Shown: positions 34,064-46,059 of the stretch, one piece after another | Layout: every line of letters begins with the position of its first letter | Position numbering within the stretch: position 1 is the stretch's first letter | DNA from: Uloborus plumipes | Taxonomy: Eukaryota; Arthropoda; Arachnida; Araneae; Uloboridae | Reading direction: 5' to 3' | Length of the DNA: 64,000 nucleotides | Assembly (NCBI GenBank): GCA_038373865.1 | Contig: JAXGGA010003048.1 | Location: 45,793-109,792 of the forward strand | Notes under the pieces: generated by a model | What the model was told of the DNA's origin: nothing | The model's database searches: none | What the model saw: the letters and a program-made list of their open reading frames with translations, nothing else | Program-made: the position numbers and the translations under genes

Positions 34064-36825
34064 GTAAAAATAGGGGTTTTCAATAACAAAATGTTCCCAA
34101 CACTTTTATTCTGCACATTTTAGTAGCGTTTACATTGACCAAACGCCCGGTAATACGCGCCAAATGAGCCACTCACGTTTTTTCCTTTTGTAGGAAAGAA
34201 TGCAGTGGATGCCGGTTACGTAAGTACAAAACCAGGGGTGCCTACCTAGGGAAAGTCATGGCACAGACAGCTTCATTAAAATTTTTAGGGCAAAGGGTAT
34301 TTTCTAGCATATTTTTCTTTTTTCTGAGGGTTTTTGCAGAATAGGAGGTGCGACATTGCTCGAGGACATAGGCACCCGACAAACTATCCGATTTTAACGA
34401 ATTTTCCTTTGCCTTTGTAAGCGCCCACTAATGGAATTGGGAAAAAATTTGCTTGTAAAGAATTTTATTTCTTTTCCGTCAAGAATTAAGTTAAAATCGG
34501 TAAGAAAATACTGATAAACTAGGTGATCCGTGCGGAATTCCGCAAAAAAAAAAAAAAAAATACTCTAAAACTTAAAATTTAATACGAAAATTTTTATTGG
34601 CTTCATTTGCACAACATCGCCATCTACTGCCGTCGTTCTGACAACTTTTCAAAGAGATCAAAGACACGTTCACTTTTACAACTACTACAAAAGTGATACC
34701 CTATATTAAAATCAAATACCCAAGGCTACTACTAAACTAAATACTAACGTTATCGCAAAACTACCATAGTATTTTGAAACAGAGATAGAGTCAATTTTGT
34801 GCCTAAAAATTGAAGTTCGAATAAAAAACGAACCGACACTTTTTAGAGGGTGGGTCTAATTTTCGTCAATAGCCCGCGGAATAAGCTTCAAAATCATAAA
34901 TTTTCTTGCAATTCGATAAAGAAATGAGCGAGTTTCGACCGGGTATAGGATTCGGCTTAGAGAAATAATATATGGAGATATATACACTACTCAGAATGTT
35001 TCAATTTTATTTAGCTTTAATTGTTTCAAGGGTTGGTTTTGAGTTTTTGTAGGGTTTTCAAACGGACCCTTCTCAAATTTATGAATGCAAAAAGACTACA
35101 CAAAATTCGCGAACGCAGCAGAAAACTTAAAAGCGGCTAAAGTTTTTTGCCTCCCCCATTCCTGCACTAGACTATTTTCAAGAACTTGAATTCATATTGA
35201 TACTGCACTATTGTTTCCGCTTTCCGATTGTGCAGTGCAACTCATACAGTTCTTGTACAACTAATAAAGTGATCAAAACTAAACGCATGTGCACAAGAAG
35301 TGGGTCCAAAACAGACCAAACTGCAGGCGCAGGGGCAGAATGGATACTGTTTGCCAAAACAACAGCCTTCATTTGCGTCTCAGTATCGGAAGAAGACATC
35401 CGGAAATAAAGTGCAAGGACAAAAATAATACAAAAAAAAAAAAGTTCCAGTGTTTTGGAGCTCACATTCTTGGAAACACCTTGCTCTACAAAGATGTTTG
35501 GCATCCATTCAAAAAAACCGAAAGGTCTCAGGTGATGTACCTTTCCTCAATCCGAACATCCGAAGTTCAGTGACGTCAAGCAAGACATCTGATGAAAGTC
35601 CCGCGGCATATCACGTTGTGTGTGTGTACTTTTACAACCGTTCGTACGACGAAAGGAAGGCGATTTCTCATGGTTCGAGCAGATCTTAGAAACTTGATTG
35701 GAAATGGGCGTCGGTAACACTTTTACTTGCACACCACTATCTCATCTGATTGAAAGTTAGCTCACACTTAGTTAAGGGACCATAAAAAAAATGTATGATG
35801 CATAAACACGAATACGAGTACTAAGGGCGGGCGGAATTGAGATAACCAAAGAAAAGAAATTCTGAAATTATAAAATTCGGCGCTTGCGTACTTCGAAACA
35901 TTTTCTGACTTTTGACATGATTTTACCATCAAAATTTCCCAATTTCCACAATATTATATAGACATCCTGTAACAACGCTCCCTTTTCCAAGGTATTTAGT
36001 ATCTGAGGGGTCGTTGCCCGTAGTCAATTGTTCCGACCAGTTTATTTTCTAAAAACTTCCTGCAACCTTAAATGCTTCAGTTAGATTTGTGAAGATTTCA
36101 GAAATAAAATGAATAAACTGGTAAGGAGCAAACCTTGGATGCAAACCGAATTAAAATCAAAGTATGGGCGTGGCGAAATGACGAGGAAGAAACTTTTGTG
36201 CAACAGATTGGGAAATATAAGATCCGAAAAGTTAAAAATAACGGCAACACAAAATTAGTGACGCGTTTAAACGATAGAATCACATAATGAACAAACAGAA
36301 GCTAATTTTACAGGGGTGGATGCAATCAGGGCTCAAAATGAGTAAAAAAAAATGAGACTGACGCACAGTGTTTCGATTAATGTTATCTAGCTGGACAAAA
36401 TTATTTTTCGTCATTTTTACATATTTGTGGATCAGTGCTCAAATTTGCTCCGTATTCTTCCTACAGTAGTAGAACCTTGAAATGATGTGGAAAGTTGCGG
36501 CACAGCACATTCAACTTCGAATTTTATGTCTTTGTCCAGCCAGTTTGCATTAGTTGCAAAAAAAACGCTGTTTTGATATTCCCGCGGAGACCCCTTTTTC
36601 AGAAATTTTTTATGCATAGTTAGCTAACTTTTTGCTGCTTTCCCTTTCAGAGTCCTATGTAAGGTTTTCAAAATTAATTTTGGAAGAAAGGAGTTCGCAG
36701 AGAATAGTTTTTTTCTCCTTTTGGGGGGCTTCAACCATTCTTCAAAGAAATCCCCCCTCGAAAGAAAGTATTGTAGAAAAAAAAAATGTTGTACTCGAGT
36801 GTGCTGCTTATAATACGTCTTATTA
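34064..36825. other. Intronic sequence without recognised genes
   Basis: AT-rich. Overlapping short frames on both strands between 35197 and 35732 have no recognisable domain. Nothing else is supported. Confidence 0.4.
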
Positions 36826-38826
36826 CAGGGTTGCCACAGGAAAAAATCATCCAAAAAGTGGCAAAAGTAGCCAAAAACTTATAAAAAAAAGTCGCAAAAA
36901 AGTAGCCCACAAAATTGAAAAAGTTTCAAGAGAACAGTATTCAAGATCAGATAAATGAAGTAAGAAATAAAGTACAGATGAAAATTTAACATTAGTAAAA
37001 AGTCCCCATCTGTTTTGCCGAAGAATTTAAACTGAATGTGCAATTACAAAAAAAAAACTTTTGCTACAACTTACTAAAAAAGGGAGTGCCTCCCCCCCCC
37101 CCATGACTAGTTAATTTTATTTAACTATTTTGATGAGAATACAATGAAAAATCAAGAAAATAAACCAAACTATAAATAAAATACTGCCAATAGCTATTAT
37201 GAGGATGCAGTAGAGCAACATTATCAGTGTAAAAAATTATGTAGTCTTTTGTTGCAAGAACTAGTTAAACATTAACTAGGACCTTGAAAGTACAACAGTA
37301 CTTTTGCCAGAAACTTGATTCTAATTTGATTTTTTCTTTTGATTTCTTGACTACCCTGTTCAATTCAGCTTTTTTTTTTCTTGCTTACTTTCTTTTGTTT
37401 TAACATTTTTTAATTGTCTTCCCTAACCTTAGCTTTTTTTTTTAAATTCACTTTACTGTCAAACTGATATCCGCACTTTATGTGCTGATATGATTCGCAA
37501 TCTGGATGACTATAATGTCATCAAGATTGCGAATGTGTTTTGATTTGCTCCACATGTTGGTTTTGCAACATGAAATGGTGTGATGGAGGATTTGTGATGG
37601 CAGTCTGAACTGGAGAGATAGCGCTCTTAATCATAATGTTAACTAGTACTTCGTTCCTTGAAAAAAATCAGAAAAATAACGCTAATATAAAAAACTTGAC
37701 AACATTCAATCAGTGATTCAGTACTTTTTGTGGCAAGTGAATAATCATGCTTAAAATGATTACAGAGTTCTTTTTTAATTTTCAAAATTGTTTATTAGTA
37801 AAAATAGGAATCAATTTTTTTTACTTGTCTTTCAACAAAGCTTAGCTGCATAGGCATACTCAAAAAAAAAAAAAAAAATCGTGCAAAAGGATTCTCATTT
37901 CTTGCAAAGTAAAAGATCAGACAAACTTGAAAATTGCACATAAATGAGCTTTTTAAAATAAAGAAAAACTCTAAACAATACACCTCTGATACCCCTGTTC
38001 AATTTACATCATTTTGTATGATTTTCCTCTATTTAATCATAAATTTTAAAAATATTAATCAATGAGTTACTTCAACTTTCACACAGTTCAACTGTTCCCA
38101 CCAAAAAAATAATTACAATCTATAAAAAAAAAAGTCAAGGTTGAAAAAAAGAACTATGGATATAATATGCTTTAGTTAGCTTATGTTAAAAAATAGCTGT
38201 TAAATTCTAAAATAATTGAAATTACAAGTTGTGCAAAATTATTGAAATCTCTAACAGTGTAGAATTTTTGGCAAAGCTCGTGCTTGATGACTAAGTTCCT
38301 AAAAATAAATTTTTACCTAATCAGCTGTTTATCATTAAAATTCAGTTAAAGGAAAGTCTTAAATAATTCAGTTCCTCCATTCTACCAAACTTTGAGTCGA
38401 TTTTTTCACAAAATATATCTAATAGATCCACCCCCTTTCCTCAGCAGCTATGACTATTGAGCAAATCACTTTTTACCCAAAAACTAAAGTAGCAAAGAGG
38501 TTATTCCAAAATCTAAGCCGCTTCCTGATTGTTATTAAAAAAATAATAGTGAATATGTCCATAGTAAAAGGCATCTTTTTCTTAGGTGACAAAGAAATAA
38601 GAATAAAAAATAATGGGTTTCAAATTAATAAATAAAATCAAATAGCGTGAAAAAAAAATCAAAATTTTTGAATGAAAACTTGCGTTTGAAAAAAAAAAAA
38701 GAAGTCTCCAAAAAAAGTAGCTACAGTGAAAATAAGTTGCTTTTTAACCTGTTTGTGATCAAAAAAAGTCTCCAAAGTCGCCTAGAGTCAAAAAAAGCAG
38801 CATTTAAGTAGCATTTGGCAACTCTG
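36826..38826. mobile_element. hAT-like element, about 2.0 kb
   Basis: Left end CAGGGTTGCCACAGG; right end, reverse-complemented, CAGAGTTGCCAAATGC. Subterminal regions on both sides are rich in AAAAAGT(A/C)GC-type repeats. Flanking 8-mers (TCTTATTA and TATTAATA) do not match exactly, so the duplication is eroded or the boundary is off. No transposase frame is seen. Confidence 0.6.
37493..37534. repeat. Near-perfect 18-bp inverted repeat with 6-nt loop
   Basis: ATTCGCAATCTGGATGAC (37493-37510), loop TATAAT, then GTCATCAAGATTGCGAAT (37517-37534). One mismatch. It lies inside the hAT-like element and is the strongest local hairpin there. Confidence 0.85.
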
Positions 38827-39020
38827 TATTAATAAGGGGAAAGGTGCAGCTATTAGATACAGAAAAGTTAGCCCAGGGACAAAAGGAGACAAGTGTTTAC
38901 CATCACGTGAAAGTTTCGAAACAAAAAAAAATATTTTGTTCATCTTGAAATGTTTTTTTTTTAATATTACTTAATTATCAAATACCCTAATTTAATTAGG
39001 CAAAACTTGCACTTACAAGT
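38827..39020. other. Intronic spacer
   Basis: AT-rich, no feature seen. It ends at the LINE target duplication. Confidence 0.5.
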
Positions 39021-39031
39021 ATAAATAACAC

Positions 39032-39719
39032 TGCTTTACTACCAAGTCAGTTTGGGAATGCCACAATGCACTGGCAAGGCTCGCCAGCAAGAATAAGGTT
39101 ACACTCTACTGGGTCCCTGGCCACCGTAACATTGATGGAAACGAAGCTGCTGATCAGCTTGCCAAATTGGGCTCCAACATGCCTTACGTAGGTCCTGAAC
39201 CTGCTATTGGGTTGCCCTATAACAAAGTCAGGAATACTATAAGAAACCTGCTTATGAATGACTCATATGCCAGGTGGCTTCAGTCTGACTCACAGGGGCA
39301 AGCTAAAGCTCTCAACCAACGTCAACCCTGGCTGAGGTCCAGAGAGCTACTTAGTTTGAGCAGAAAAGAGATTAAGATGTCTATTGGACTTCTCACTGGA
39401 CACTGTACTCTTAATAGACACCTAAACCTGTTGGGTATCACTGATGACCCAGCTTGTAGAGGCTGCCTTGAGGCAGATGAAAGTTCTGGTCATGTTCTGT
39501 GTGAATGTGATTTTTATTCTGCTTACAGGTTTGAACATTTGGGGTACCATTGTTTAGATCCCTATGAACTGTCTAGCATTCCTGTTAGACATCTGCTTAA
39601 GTTCATTTCAGCTACTGGGCTCTTGTGGGGTTCTAATGGGGATAGTACAATAGACCTCTGGTCGCAGTGCTTGCGCTGCCTTGGGAGCGCCCCCTTTTCA
39701 CTTCATTCTTCATTCATTC
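39032..39719 (+). mobile_element. 5'-truncated LINE with RNase H domain
   Basis: A 688-bp fragment bounded by an exact 11-bp duplication ATAAATAACAC (39021-39031 and 39720-39730), typical of target-primed reverse transcription. The 5' end is cut inside the coding region. The 3' end is a short CATT repeat. The coding content is described in the pseudogene entry. The RNase H domain points to an I/Jockey/R1-type LINE lineage; the exact clade was not assigned. Confidence 0.85.
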
Positions 39720-39727
39720 ATAAATAA
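39032..39727 (+). pseudogene. LINE ORF2 C-terminal fragment (RNase H and Cys/His tail)
   Basis: Open in one frame from just inside the 5' truncation. It starts with SVWECHNALARLASKNKV and YWVPGHRNIDGNEAADQLAK, the C-terminal part of RNase H where the GH..I.GNE.AD motif holds the last active-site residues. About 180 further residues end in a CRGCLEADESSGHVLCEC Cys/His cluster usual for the C-terminus of such ORF2 proteins. Endonuclease and reverse transcriptase are absent. The frame runs through the CATT tail, and its stop codon lies in the downstream target duplication (39725-39727), so the last residues are not element-encoded in the usual sense. Dead on arrival and not translatable from its own promoter. 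Confidence 0.85.
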
Positions 39728-39858
39728 CACCCATCTTGCACAATTAAATCAAAAAATTCAGTAAGCTTTAATTTTATGTGCTTAAAACAATGGCTAAAAT
39801 TCAACTGATTTTTTTCTAAAACAAAGAGAAACGTGACTTCAACCCTTAATACTCACCT

Positions 39859-39914
39859 GGCGGAAGTGAGTTAAACATAAACAAATGGCAGAAGTGAGTT
39901 AAACATAAACAAAT
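39859..39914 (+). repeat. 28-bp unit repeated twice
   Basis: GGCGGAAGTGAGTTAAACAT... (39859-39886) is followed directly by the same 28-mer with one change, GGCAGAAGTGAG... (39887-39914). Confidence 0.9.
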
Positions 39915-40721
39915 GATAAGTATCATGTTTTGGTATATTGTAGACATTATCCCAATGTCGAATTTTGGAATTCCGAACTTGACTTTTGTCCACCTAGTTT
40001 ACACTAATTGAAACACAGTGTAACGGGTAGAAATACAGCCTTACACTTAAATTGTACGCTTAATGCGTAATTAGCAAGTGAGCTTGATCAATAATATGCA
40101 TGATGTGCAAAGCTCTAAATTCTAAACAAATACGTGTGAGAGCCCTGTAGTAATTCTTCATAATTTATTTTCATAGTCGGTCATTTTGCCTTTGTCCACA
40201 AACTGGTATTTTTGCCAGAACAATTGCAAAAACTAGACCATTGCTGGATTTTAATAGGTGCAAAAAACATAAAATAAAATTCTTTACATAATCCAATTGA
40301 GACTTAATTATGTTTCTTATTGACCTTAGTTTGATACTTAAAACAATTTAAAATATTGATTCTGGTGAGGGGAATTCAACTGAAATTAAATTAATGAGAT
40401 TGAACTTTTCCTGGGTGTAATTTTCATCAACAAAGTTGACTAGTAAATATGCTTAAAACTACCCCTACCTCATTAATCAGTCTCTGAAAGCAGCTCCACA
40501 TTTTCAGATGAAACATGATTTAAATATTATATTCGAATTTTATAATTTCAACAGATTTTTACCATGAAAATCAATAGATTTCCACATTCTATTGCAATCG
40601 GAAATACCACAATTTTGTAGACCAATTTATTTCTATAAATCTTCATAAACCTAAGACAAACTTTTGGGAAAAATAAATGTTAATTAAAAAAGTATTGTAT
40701 GCTCAAAACCACTTGGATGCA
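39915..40721. other. Intronic sequence without recognised genes
   Basis: AT-rich. Nothing recognised. Confidence 0.45.
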
Positions 40722-40729
40722 AATGTAGC

Positions 40730-41017
40730 AAAGGCGGATACAAGGGAGGGGCGATGGGGGCGATCGCCCCTCCCTTGAGGGACTCTTCCACAGCGGTTCT
40801 TAGATTTTGAAGTTCAAAAAAGGCAGTTTTAGTTGATTTTTGATGATATTAAGAGAAAGGGTAAGGATTCGGAGCTCTGATCTGGAAATTTTTCGAAATG
40901 GAAGACCAAAACATTTGTAACCTACATGTGTTAACAAGGGTGCATGGAGAAAAAAAATGGGCAAGAAAAAAAAAAATCAATCGCTCCTCCCTTGGAACAT
41001 TTCTGGATCCGCCCTTG
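40730..41017. mobile_element. hAT-type MITE, 288 bp
   Basis: Left end CAAAGGCGGATAC; right end, reverse-complemented, CAAGGGCGGATCC. Exact 8-bp duplication AAATGTAG on both sides (40722-40729 and 41018-41025). Subterminal GGGAGGGGCGAT on the left is mirrored by ATCGCTCCTCCC on the right. Belongs to the common class of hAT MITEs with G/C-rich ends. No coding capacity. Confidence 0.9.
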
Positions 41018-41025
41018 AAATGTAG

Positions 41026-42107
41026 TGAAATTTCCGAATGGGCATGGCCAAGTCACAAGTGCACAACTCCTCTACTACAGAATATAAGCAAGTTTGAAAA
41101 TAGTAAACAAAAAAATATTGATGTTGAAGAGCTAAAATGAAAACAGGCAAATTTTACAGAATGGGGTGCAAACACATTTTAAAAGGCATGAAAAATTGGG
41201 CTGGCATATGAAGTACAGCTAAAATATAAATTTTACACCTACTTTTAAAAAGACAGCAAGAATCTAGTGGTTAAAAGTATTTTTTAAGCAAATAATGAAA
41301 CATAGGAAAACACAAATTTTAAAAAAAAACTTCAAAATACCGAAGGAAAGAGGAAAATTTAGTGGGCAAGTGGATTCATACGCATTGCATTCTTTAAAGT
41401 GAAAGCATCAGAACCATAAAAGCGGTGAATAAAAGAATCTATTAAAGTAAAAAAAAAATCTTAGAATAGCATTCTGTCATTTCTATTTGATGAAATATTA
41501 TTAATAATTATTGGTATAATCCCTGAAAATCTGGAATAAGCAAAAAAAAAAAATCCAGAAGTGGGATATACACAATGAAAAATACTTTATTTTCAGTATT
41601 TTTGAGTATGATACAGGAAATCTGGTAAAATATCGGAACACAATCACCGCTGTCTCACACTGCACAGAACTTTTTATTTTCGAATATCTAGGAGAGAATC
41701 ACAATGAATAGCATGCAGCAAACGGCCACAAAGTATACAATTACACCAGAATTTATTAGCAGTATTGGTCCAGTAAAATCATTTTCACCACTAATTGGAT
41801 TCAAAATTGTTGATATTGGTTAGCCTATATTTAAAGGGCCCCTGGATTCTTGCCAAATTTGGATCGCCAAACAGAGTGATGTTTTAATCATGGTAACGTC
41901 TGTATTTGTAGTTTAGTTATACTTATTTCCCGAGTTCCGTCATTATTGGTTAGTTACTTAGTTTGGTGGTTTTTATTAGTTTAGTTCCGAGCGAAAAGGA
42001 TTAACGTCAAACAAAAATCGACAAGTTCAACGAAGGACACCTTCAAATACATTTTTACTGTTAACATTTTATGACTGCATCAGCTGGCATTTGATTTTTT
42101 ACTTTTA
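41026..42107. other. Intronic sequence without recognised genes
   Basis: AT-rich. Nothing recognised. Confidence 0.45.
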
Positions 42108-42115
42108 TGTACTTT

Positions 42116-42865
42116 CAGTGGTGTAACTAGTCATTGGTTTCAGGGGGGTTATATTTAGAGTCGTCACAAGGTTAAAAAAACTGCGTGAGGGGTGTAAACG
42201 CCTTTTTTGCACACTTTGTATGTATACACATATATATAGTACGAACTTGAAACTGCGGACTTCTGAAACTCGAAAAACCGGACAGCTTTTTAAAGAGTAA
42301 CCACCTCTGGCACTAGCATAGAACAGGAGTCTTAAGAAATATTGCTGCAGAAAAATGGAAGAGGGGTCCGGGGGTTCGAAGCCAGAAATTTTCATAAATT
42401 GTACCTCTAAAAACTCCATTCTAGACTATCTTGGTGATGTAAAAGGAGAGGATGTTCGATCTCTTCCTCAGTCAGTAAAACACGATTGCGAGCCATTTTC
42501 AATAATATGAAAGAAAATGTCAGGATCCAGGAATTCTTCCAAACGATTTTTTCGAAATTTAAGTTACAAAATCACAATTTTAGATGAATTTCCACGATAA
42601 TAGGGGGTTTGGAGGGCTACCCCCAGAAATGTTTAACATTTATTCCGTAAAAAAGAAAAAAAAGAAGATCCTTAATGGTTCTGGGAAGGGGTCCTGCAAT
42701 GAGTGGCAATGAAGTCTAACACTATGATATTCACCCCCATGAGAATCATAGTTTTACTTTCCAGGATTGTTTATAATCATTTTATGGCATTTTTTAGACA
42801 AATGTTTCAGGGGGGGTCACTAACGTTTTGCCCCCCCCCCCTCCCCCCACTTATTTACGCTACTG
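42116..42865. mobile_element. hAT-type MITE, 750 bp, next to exon 2
   Basis: Left end CAGTGGTGTAACTAG; right end, reverse-complemented, CAGTAGCGTAAATAAG. Exact 8-bp duplication TGTACTTT (42108-42115 and 42866-42873). Its right edge is only 80 bp from the splice donor of exon 2 of the LDLR-type gene. Long C and G runs lie just inside both ends. Confidence 0.9.
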
Positions 42866-42945
42866 TGTACTTTAAACACATGCACACAGATATACCAGAA
42901 TACATTCCAAAGAAAATATGAATTTAAGAATAATTTGCCACTTAC

Positions 42946-43056
42946 CACAACTCAATTCATCAGAACCATCACCACAATCATTTTCATCATCACATTGCCA
43001 AGATATGGGTATGCATTTATTATTGCGACAACTAAAATGATGAGATGAACATTGAG
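42946..43056 (-). CDS. LDL-receptor class A repeat exon (coding exon 2)
   Basis: Encodes the first LA module of the receptor, an extracellular calcium-dependent ligand-binding unit. On the minus strand it follows a T-rich tract ending TTTTAG and precedes a GTAAGT donor. It is 111 nt and phase 1 at both ends. Six cysteines are in LA spacing, with [13 protein letters not shown] and [13 protein letters not shown] carrying the Trp and the acidic calcium-cage residues. Joined to exon 1, the split codon gives Ala and the sequence T-V-Y-A-Q-C, so the mature protein would start at Gln just before the first LA cysteine. This is the expected layout of LDLR/VLDLR-type proteins and confirms the exon order. 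A hAT MITE ends 80 bp from its donor. Confidence 0.94.
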
Positions 43057-43934
43057 CTAAAATGAAAAAAAAAAAAGATATGTTAATGATATTTTTTATT
43101 ATAAGAGCACAGTGCAGTTGAAATCTCAAAAATATTGTCATAATACAAAACATCTTAAAAGAATTTTTTAAATCACTAAAGACAATTCTATAAAAATCAG
43201 CATTTCATAAAATCATTACAGTATTTTAAAAATAAAACTTTAATGAAAAGTATCACAAGATTTATGTTACCATTTACAATAGATCATAACTATCACAGGA
43301 GCAACCCGTAATTTTAAAGCTTTTAGAAAGTCATTTTGCAAAACAACTATGTGAAAAAATTAATAAGTGGTTGTCTAAAAAGAAGGTTTCACATTAAGGT
43401 GCATAGTTACTATCATGCAAAATATCTGGGCACCGAATTCAATAACTGAAGAGAATGAGACCAAATAAATGTGAGGTGGTTTTTTTTTCCAGATATTTTA
43501 ACAAAATTAAATATTCTGTGATTTCCCAGAGCATTATAAGTTCTACTTCCTTACAGCAGACAATATCCATTTCGAACAAAATAGAAATAATGCAAAAATG
43601 CTGAAAAAACAGAAAATTTAATTAGAAATTACTTTCTGAAATGTAATTATGTATTTTATAAAAACTTGTCTACTAATGAAAATGAAAAAGGATTTCCTTT
43701 AATATTCCAGTTGGAAGCAATGTTCTAATGATTATAATGGCACTAGTTATAGCAAAATATGCCCAACATTTTAATAAGGTCAAGGTCGGTACAAAAACCC
43801 CATCAAAATGAGGATAATATTCCCTAAAAAACCCATGAAAATGGGAACAGAAAAATCTTCAGCAGAATCAGGTAAGAAGTTAGTAGGAAACAGATAGAAA
43901 GTGAAAAGAGATCTTTTAATTTAAACTTTAAAAC

Positions 43935-44676
43935 TAGTGGAGTACCGAGTACTCGGTACTCTGCTTACTGTGCCAATATACCTGGTACTCGGCTAAATTT
44001 TGATCAGGTACTCGGCCCATGCCGAGTAGTTGTAAAATTTTAATACTTTTCACGATAACGAAATCTTTGGGAAATTTGCAATTGCTTTATTCACAAAATG
44101 CAACTGTGTTCTGAGTATGAGTCGAAAACAAAAAAGTAAAAAAATCTCCACTTATAAAATCAATGCATGGTAAAAGTTAGCAATTGCCAATGTCCCTTCA
44201 ACATTGCAAATTCATGAATGTGCATTTGCATGTAACTATCTTCTCCATATCATATTAGTATGTTTAATTCACCTTTGGCCAGGAACAGTTCAATGTGATC
44301 CCTAGAACATTCACAGGCTGACAATAAGAAAACTTTGAATCATATTCCAATTTATTTTGGATCATTTGAAAACAGATTGCGATTTTTTTTAAACCGTCCA
44401 TTTTGTAGTTTTAAGTTCTTAGTGTATAGTGATAATACATAAAAGTAAAATTAAGTCATATAACTATAAAGAAAAAGGTTGTGACTATTTTGTGTCAAGC
44501 AATACTTAGAAACAAAATTAAAAATGCTGTGAAACTATTTTGATAATCAAAGACATTGTTTTTTAAACTGCAGTGTAACATGCGTCATACCGAGTACTTG
44601 ACAACTCGGTACTCGGACGAGTGGTGAAAAGCCAAGTACTCGATACTCGGCCAAAGCGCTACTTAGTACGCCTCTA
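43935..44676. mobile_element. hAT-type element with TAG ends, 742 bp
   Basis: Left end TAGTGGAGTACCGAGTACTC; right end, reverse-complemented, TAGAGGCGTACTAAGTAGC. Exact 8-bp duplication TTTAAAAC (43927-43934 and 44677-44684). The subterminal motif CCGAGTACTCGGTACTCGG and its inverses occur about ten times, all within about 110 bp of either end. No transposase frame. Confidence 0.85.
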
Positions 44677-44768
44677 TTTAAAACTTTAAACATGTCTTAG
44701 CCCCACTCGATAATAAAACATATGGGCTGTGACCCCCCGCCCTTCCCCGGATTTGAGAGATTAGTATA

Positions 44769-45000
44769 TCTTACTACTATTATATATGCGAAAGTTTGTA
44801 TGGATGGATGGATGTATGTATGTTTGTTCCTCTTTCACGCAAAAACTACTGAATGGATTTTAATGAAACTTTCACCATAATGTAGCTTATACATCAGAAT
44901 AACACATAGGCTATAATTTATAACAATATTCGAAAAACTTAGATTGGTAGCTCTTTTTCATTCCAATTTAAGGTACATTTTTCGCACAAATCCGAGAAGG
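44769..45000 (+). mobile_element. Orphan Helitron-like 5' end (3' boundary not found)
   Basis: TCTTACTACTATTATATATG followed by CGAAAGTTTGTATGGATGGATG and ACTACTGAATGGATTTTAATG is a sequence type widely seen at Helitron 5' termini. No hairpin plus CTRR terminus was found downstream, so the extent is unknown. Confidence 0.4.
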
Positions 45001-45339
45001 CTTCCAACAAACTAATTCAGTATTTAGTGCATCATCTCAACTCCCTGTCGATAGCTAGAATTGCATGTATCATTTCCACTTTTCGCATTAAATTTTCAAG
45101 GCTTTTCTCAAGTCAAATCAAAAAGTAATTTTTTTTTCAGCTTCATTTTAAATATCCGGACTTTTACTTAGATATTGGAAACGCTTGCGCGCTTGCTCTC
45201 TAACGAGCTTTTACCATGATTTGTATTTTAAAACATTTTGTAATCTTGGTTGTAAGTTTTCGCGAGTTGTTGTAAATATGTGTTTTAGAGTATCGGTAAC
45301 GTAATCCCTTGAAGAGATTGGCAACTAATAAATGGATTA

Positions 45340-45392
45340 GGATGGATATATAATAATGGATATATATATATAATAATGGATATATATATATA
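45340..45392. repeat. (TA)n simple repeats
   Basis: Three blocks of TATATATA separated by AATAATGG, as a short tandem. Confidence 0.85.
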
Positions 45393-45510
45393 TGGAAATA
45401 TTTTTTGCAGTTTTTTGTTTCATCTACAATAGAGAAGCAAAAATTTGGGATATTCAAGACCAGAGCTATACTGGATATTTGAATTTTCCCGTTTTCTTAT
45501 GGATCGCTAA

Positions 45511-45808
45511 TGTTGAAGATAAGCCTTGAAAATAAGACATGATTATCCTTTCCACCTCGAGGAGATAAAAATTTGAGTTTGGCAACAATGAAAATTATAG
45601 AATGAGATTTGAAAATTTTAATATGAAGTAGATTGAAAAAACTTTTGGCCATTTTTGTAAGAAATTTTCCTTCAAAATGTAAATAGTTATAATAAACCTT
45701 TTTTAATATAAGCTTTTCTACTAAGATGTCATCACTTCAATATTTTTAAGATACCGAGCAGACAACCGCCCAAAATTTACAAGAAAAATGTGTTACTCAG
45801 ATGTAACA
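45511..45808 (+). repeat. 5' LTR of the decayed element
   Basis: 298 bp, diverged from its partner at scattered positions and small indels, so this insertion is clearly older than the BEL/Pao copy at 6123-12000. AATAAA-type signal (AATAAACC) near 45692. Confidence 0.9.
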
Positions 45809-46059
45809 TTTGGCGCCCCCGGGTGGGCCTTGTCTACTTGGTAAATACAGATGAAGCGATGACAAGATCGCCATTAAGTTTGATCTGATTAACTCTTTAT
45901 TTGGATACCCTCTTGAAGTTTAAGACAAGGTAAGTTGCAACTGCTTCCCTTGATTTGGAAAAAAGAATATGCATCAAATTTATTGAGGCAATACGATATT
46001 GTTTGCGAATTGTGCAAATTGCAGAAGAATTTATTTAAGAAAATTGCAATATTTAAAAA

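Larger units (their letters stand above)
224..42945 (-). other. Intron 2 of the LDLR-type gene (42.7 kb, TE-filled)
   Basis: This is the span between the donor at 42945 (minus-strand GTAAG) and the acceptor next to 223. Both flanking exons are phase 1 and join in frame with a normal LA1-LA2 linker, so no coding exon needs to be lost between them. I looked for further LA-type cysteine patterns on the minus strand inside the intron and saw none. The content is mobile elements, tandem repeats and unassigned AT-rich sequence, itemised separately. Confidence 0.75.

Noticed and set aside
35197..35732. Dense short frames on both strands
   Set aside because: No motif and no splice consistency.
36826..38826. 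Exact 8-bp target duplication for this hAT-like element
   Set aside because: Flanking 8-mers TCTTATTA and TATTAATA differ, so I report the element on its inverted ends only.
39167..39727. 186-aa frame as a possible host gene
   Set aside because: The RNase H motif, 5' truncation, CATT tail and 11-bp target duplication show a LINE fragment.
42364..42380. GGGGGTTCGAAGCC as a tRNA B-box
   Set aside because: No A-box or cloverleaf around it; it lies inside a hAT MITE.
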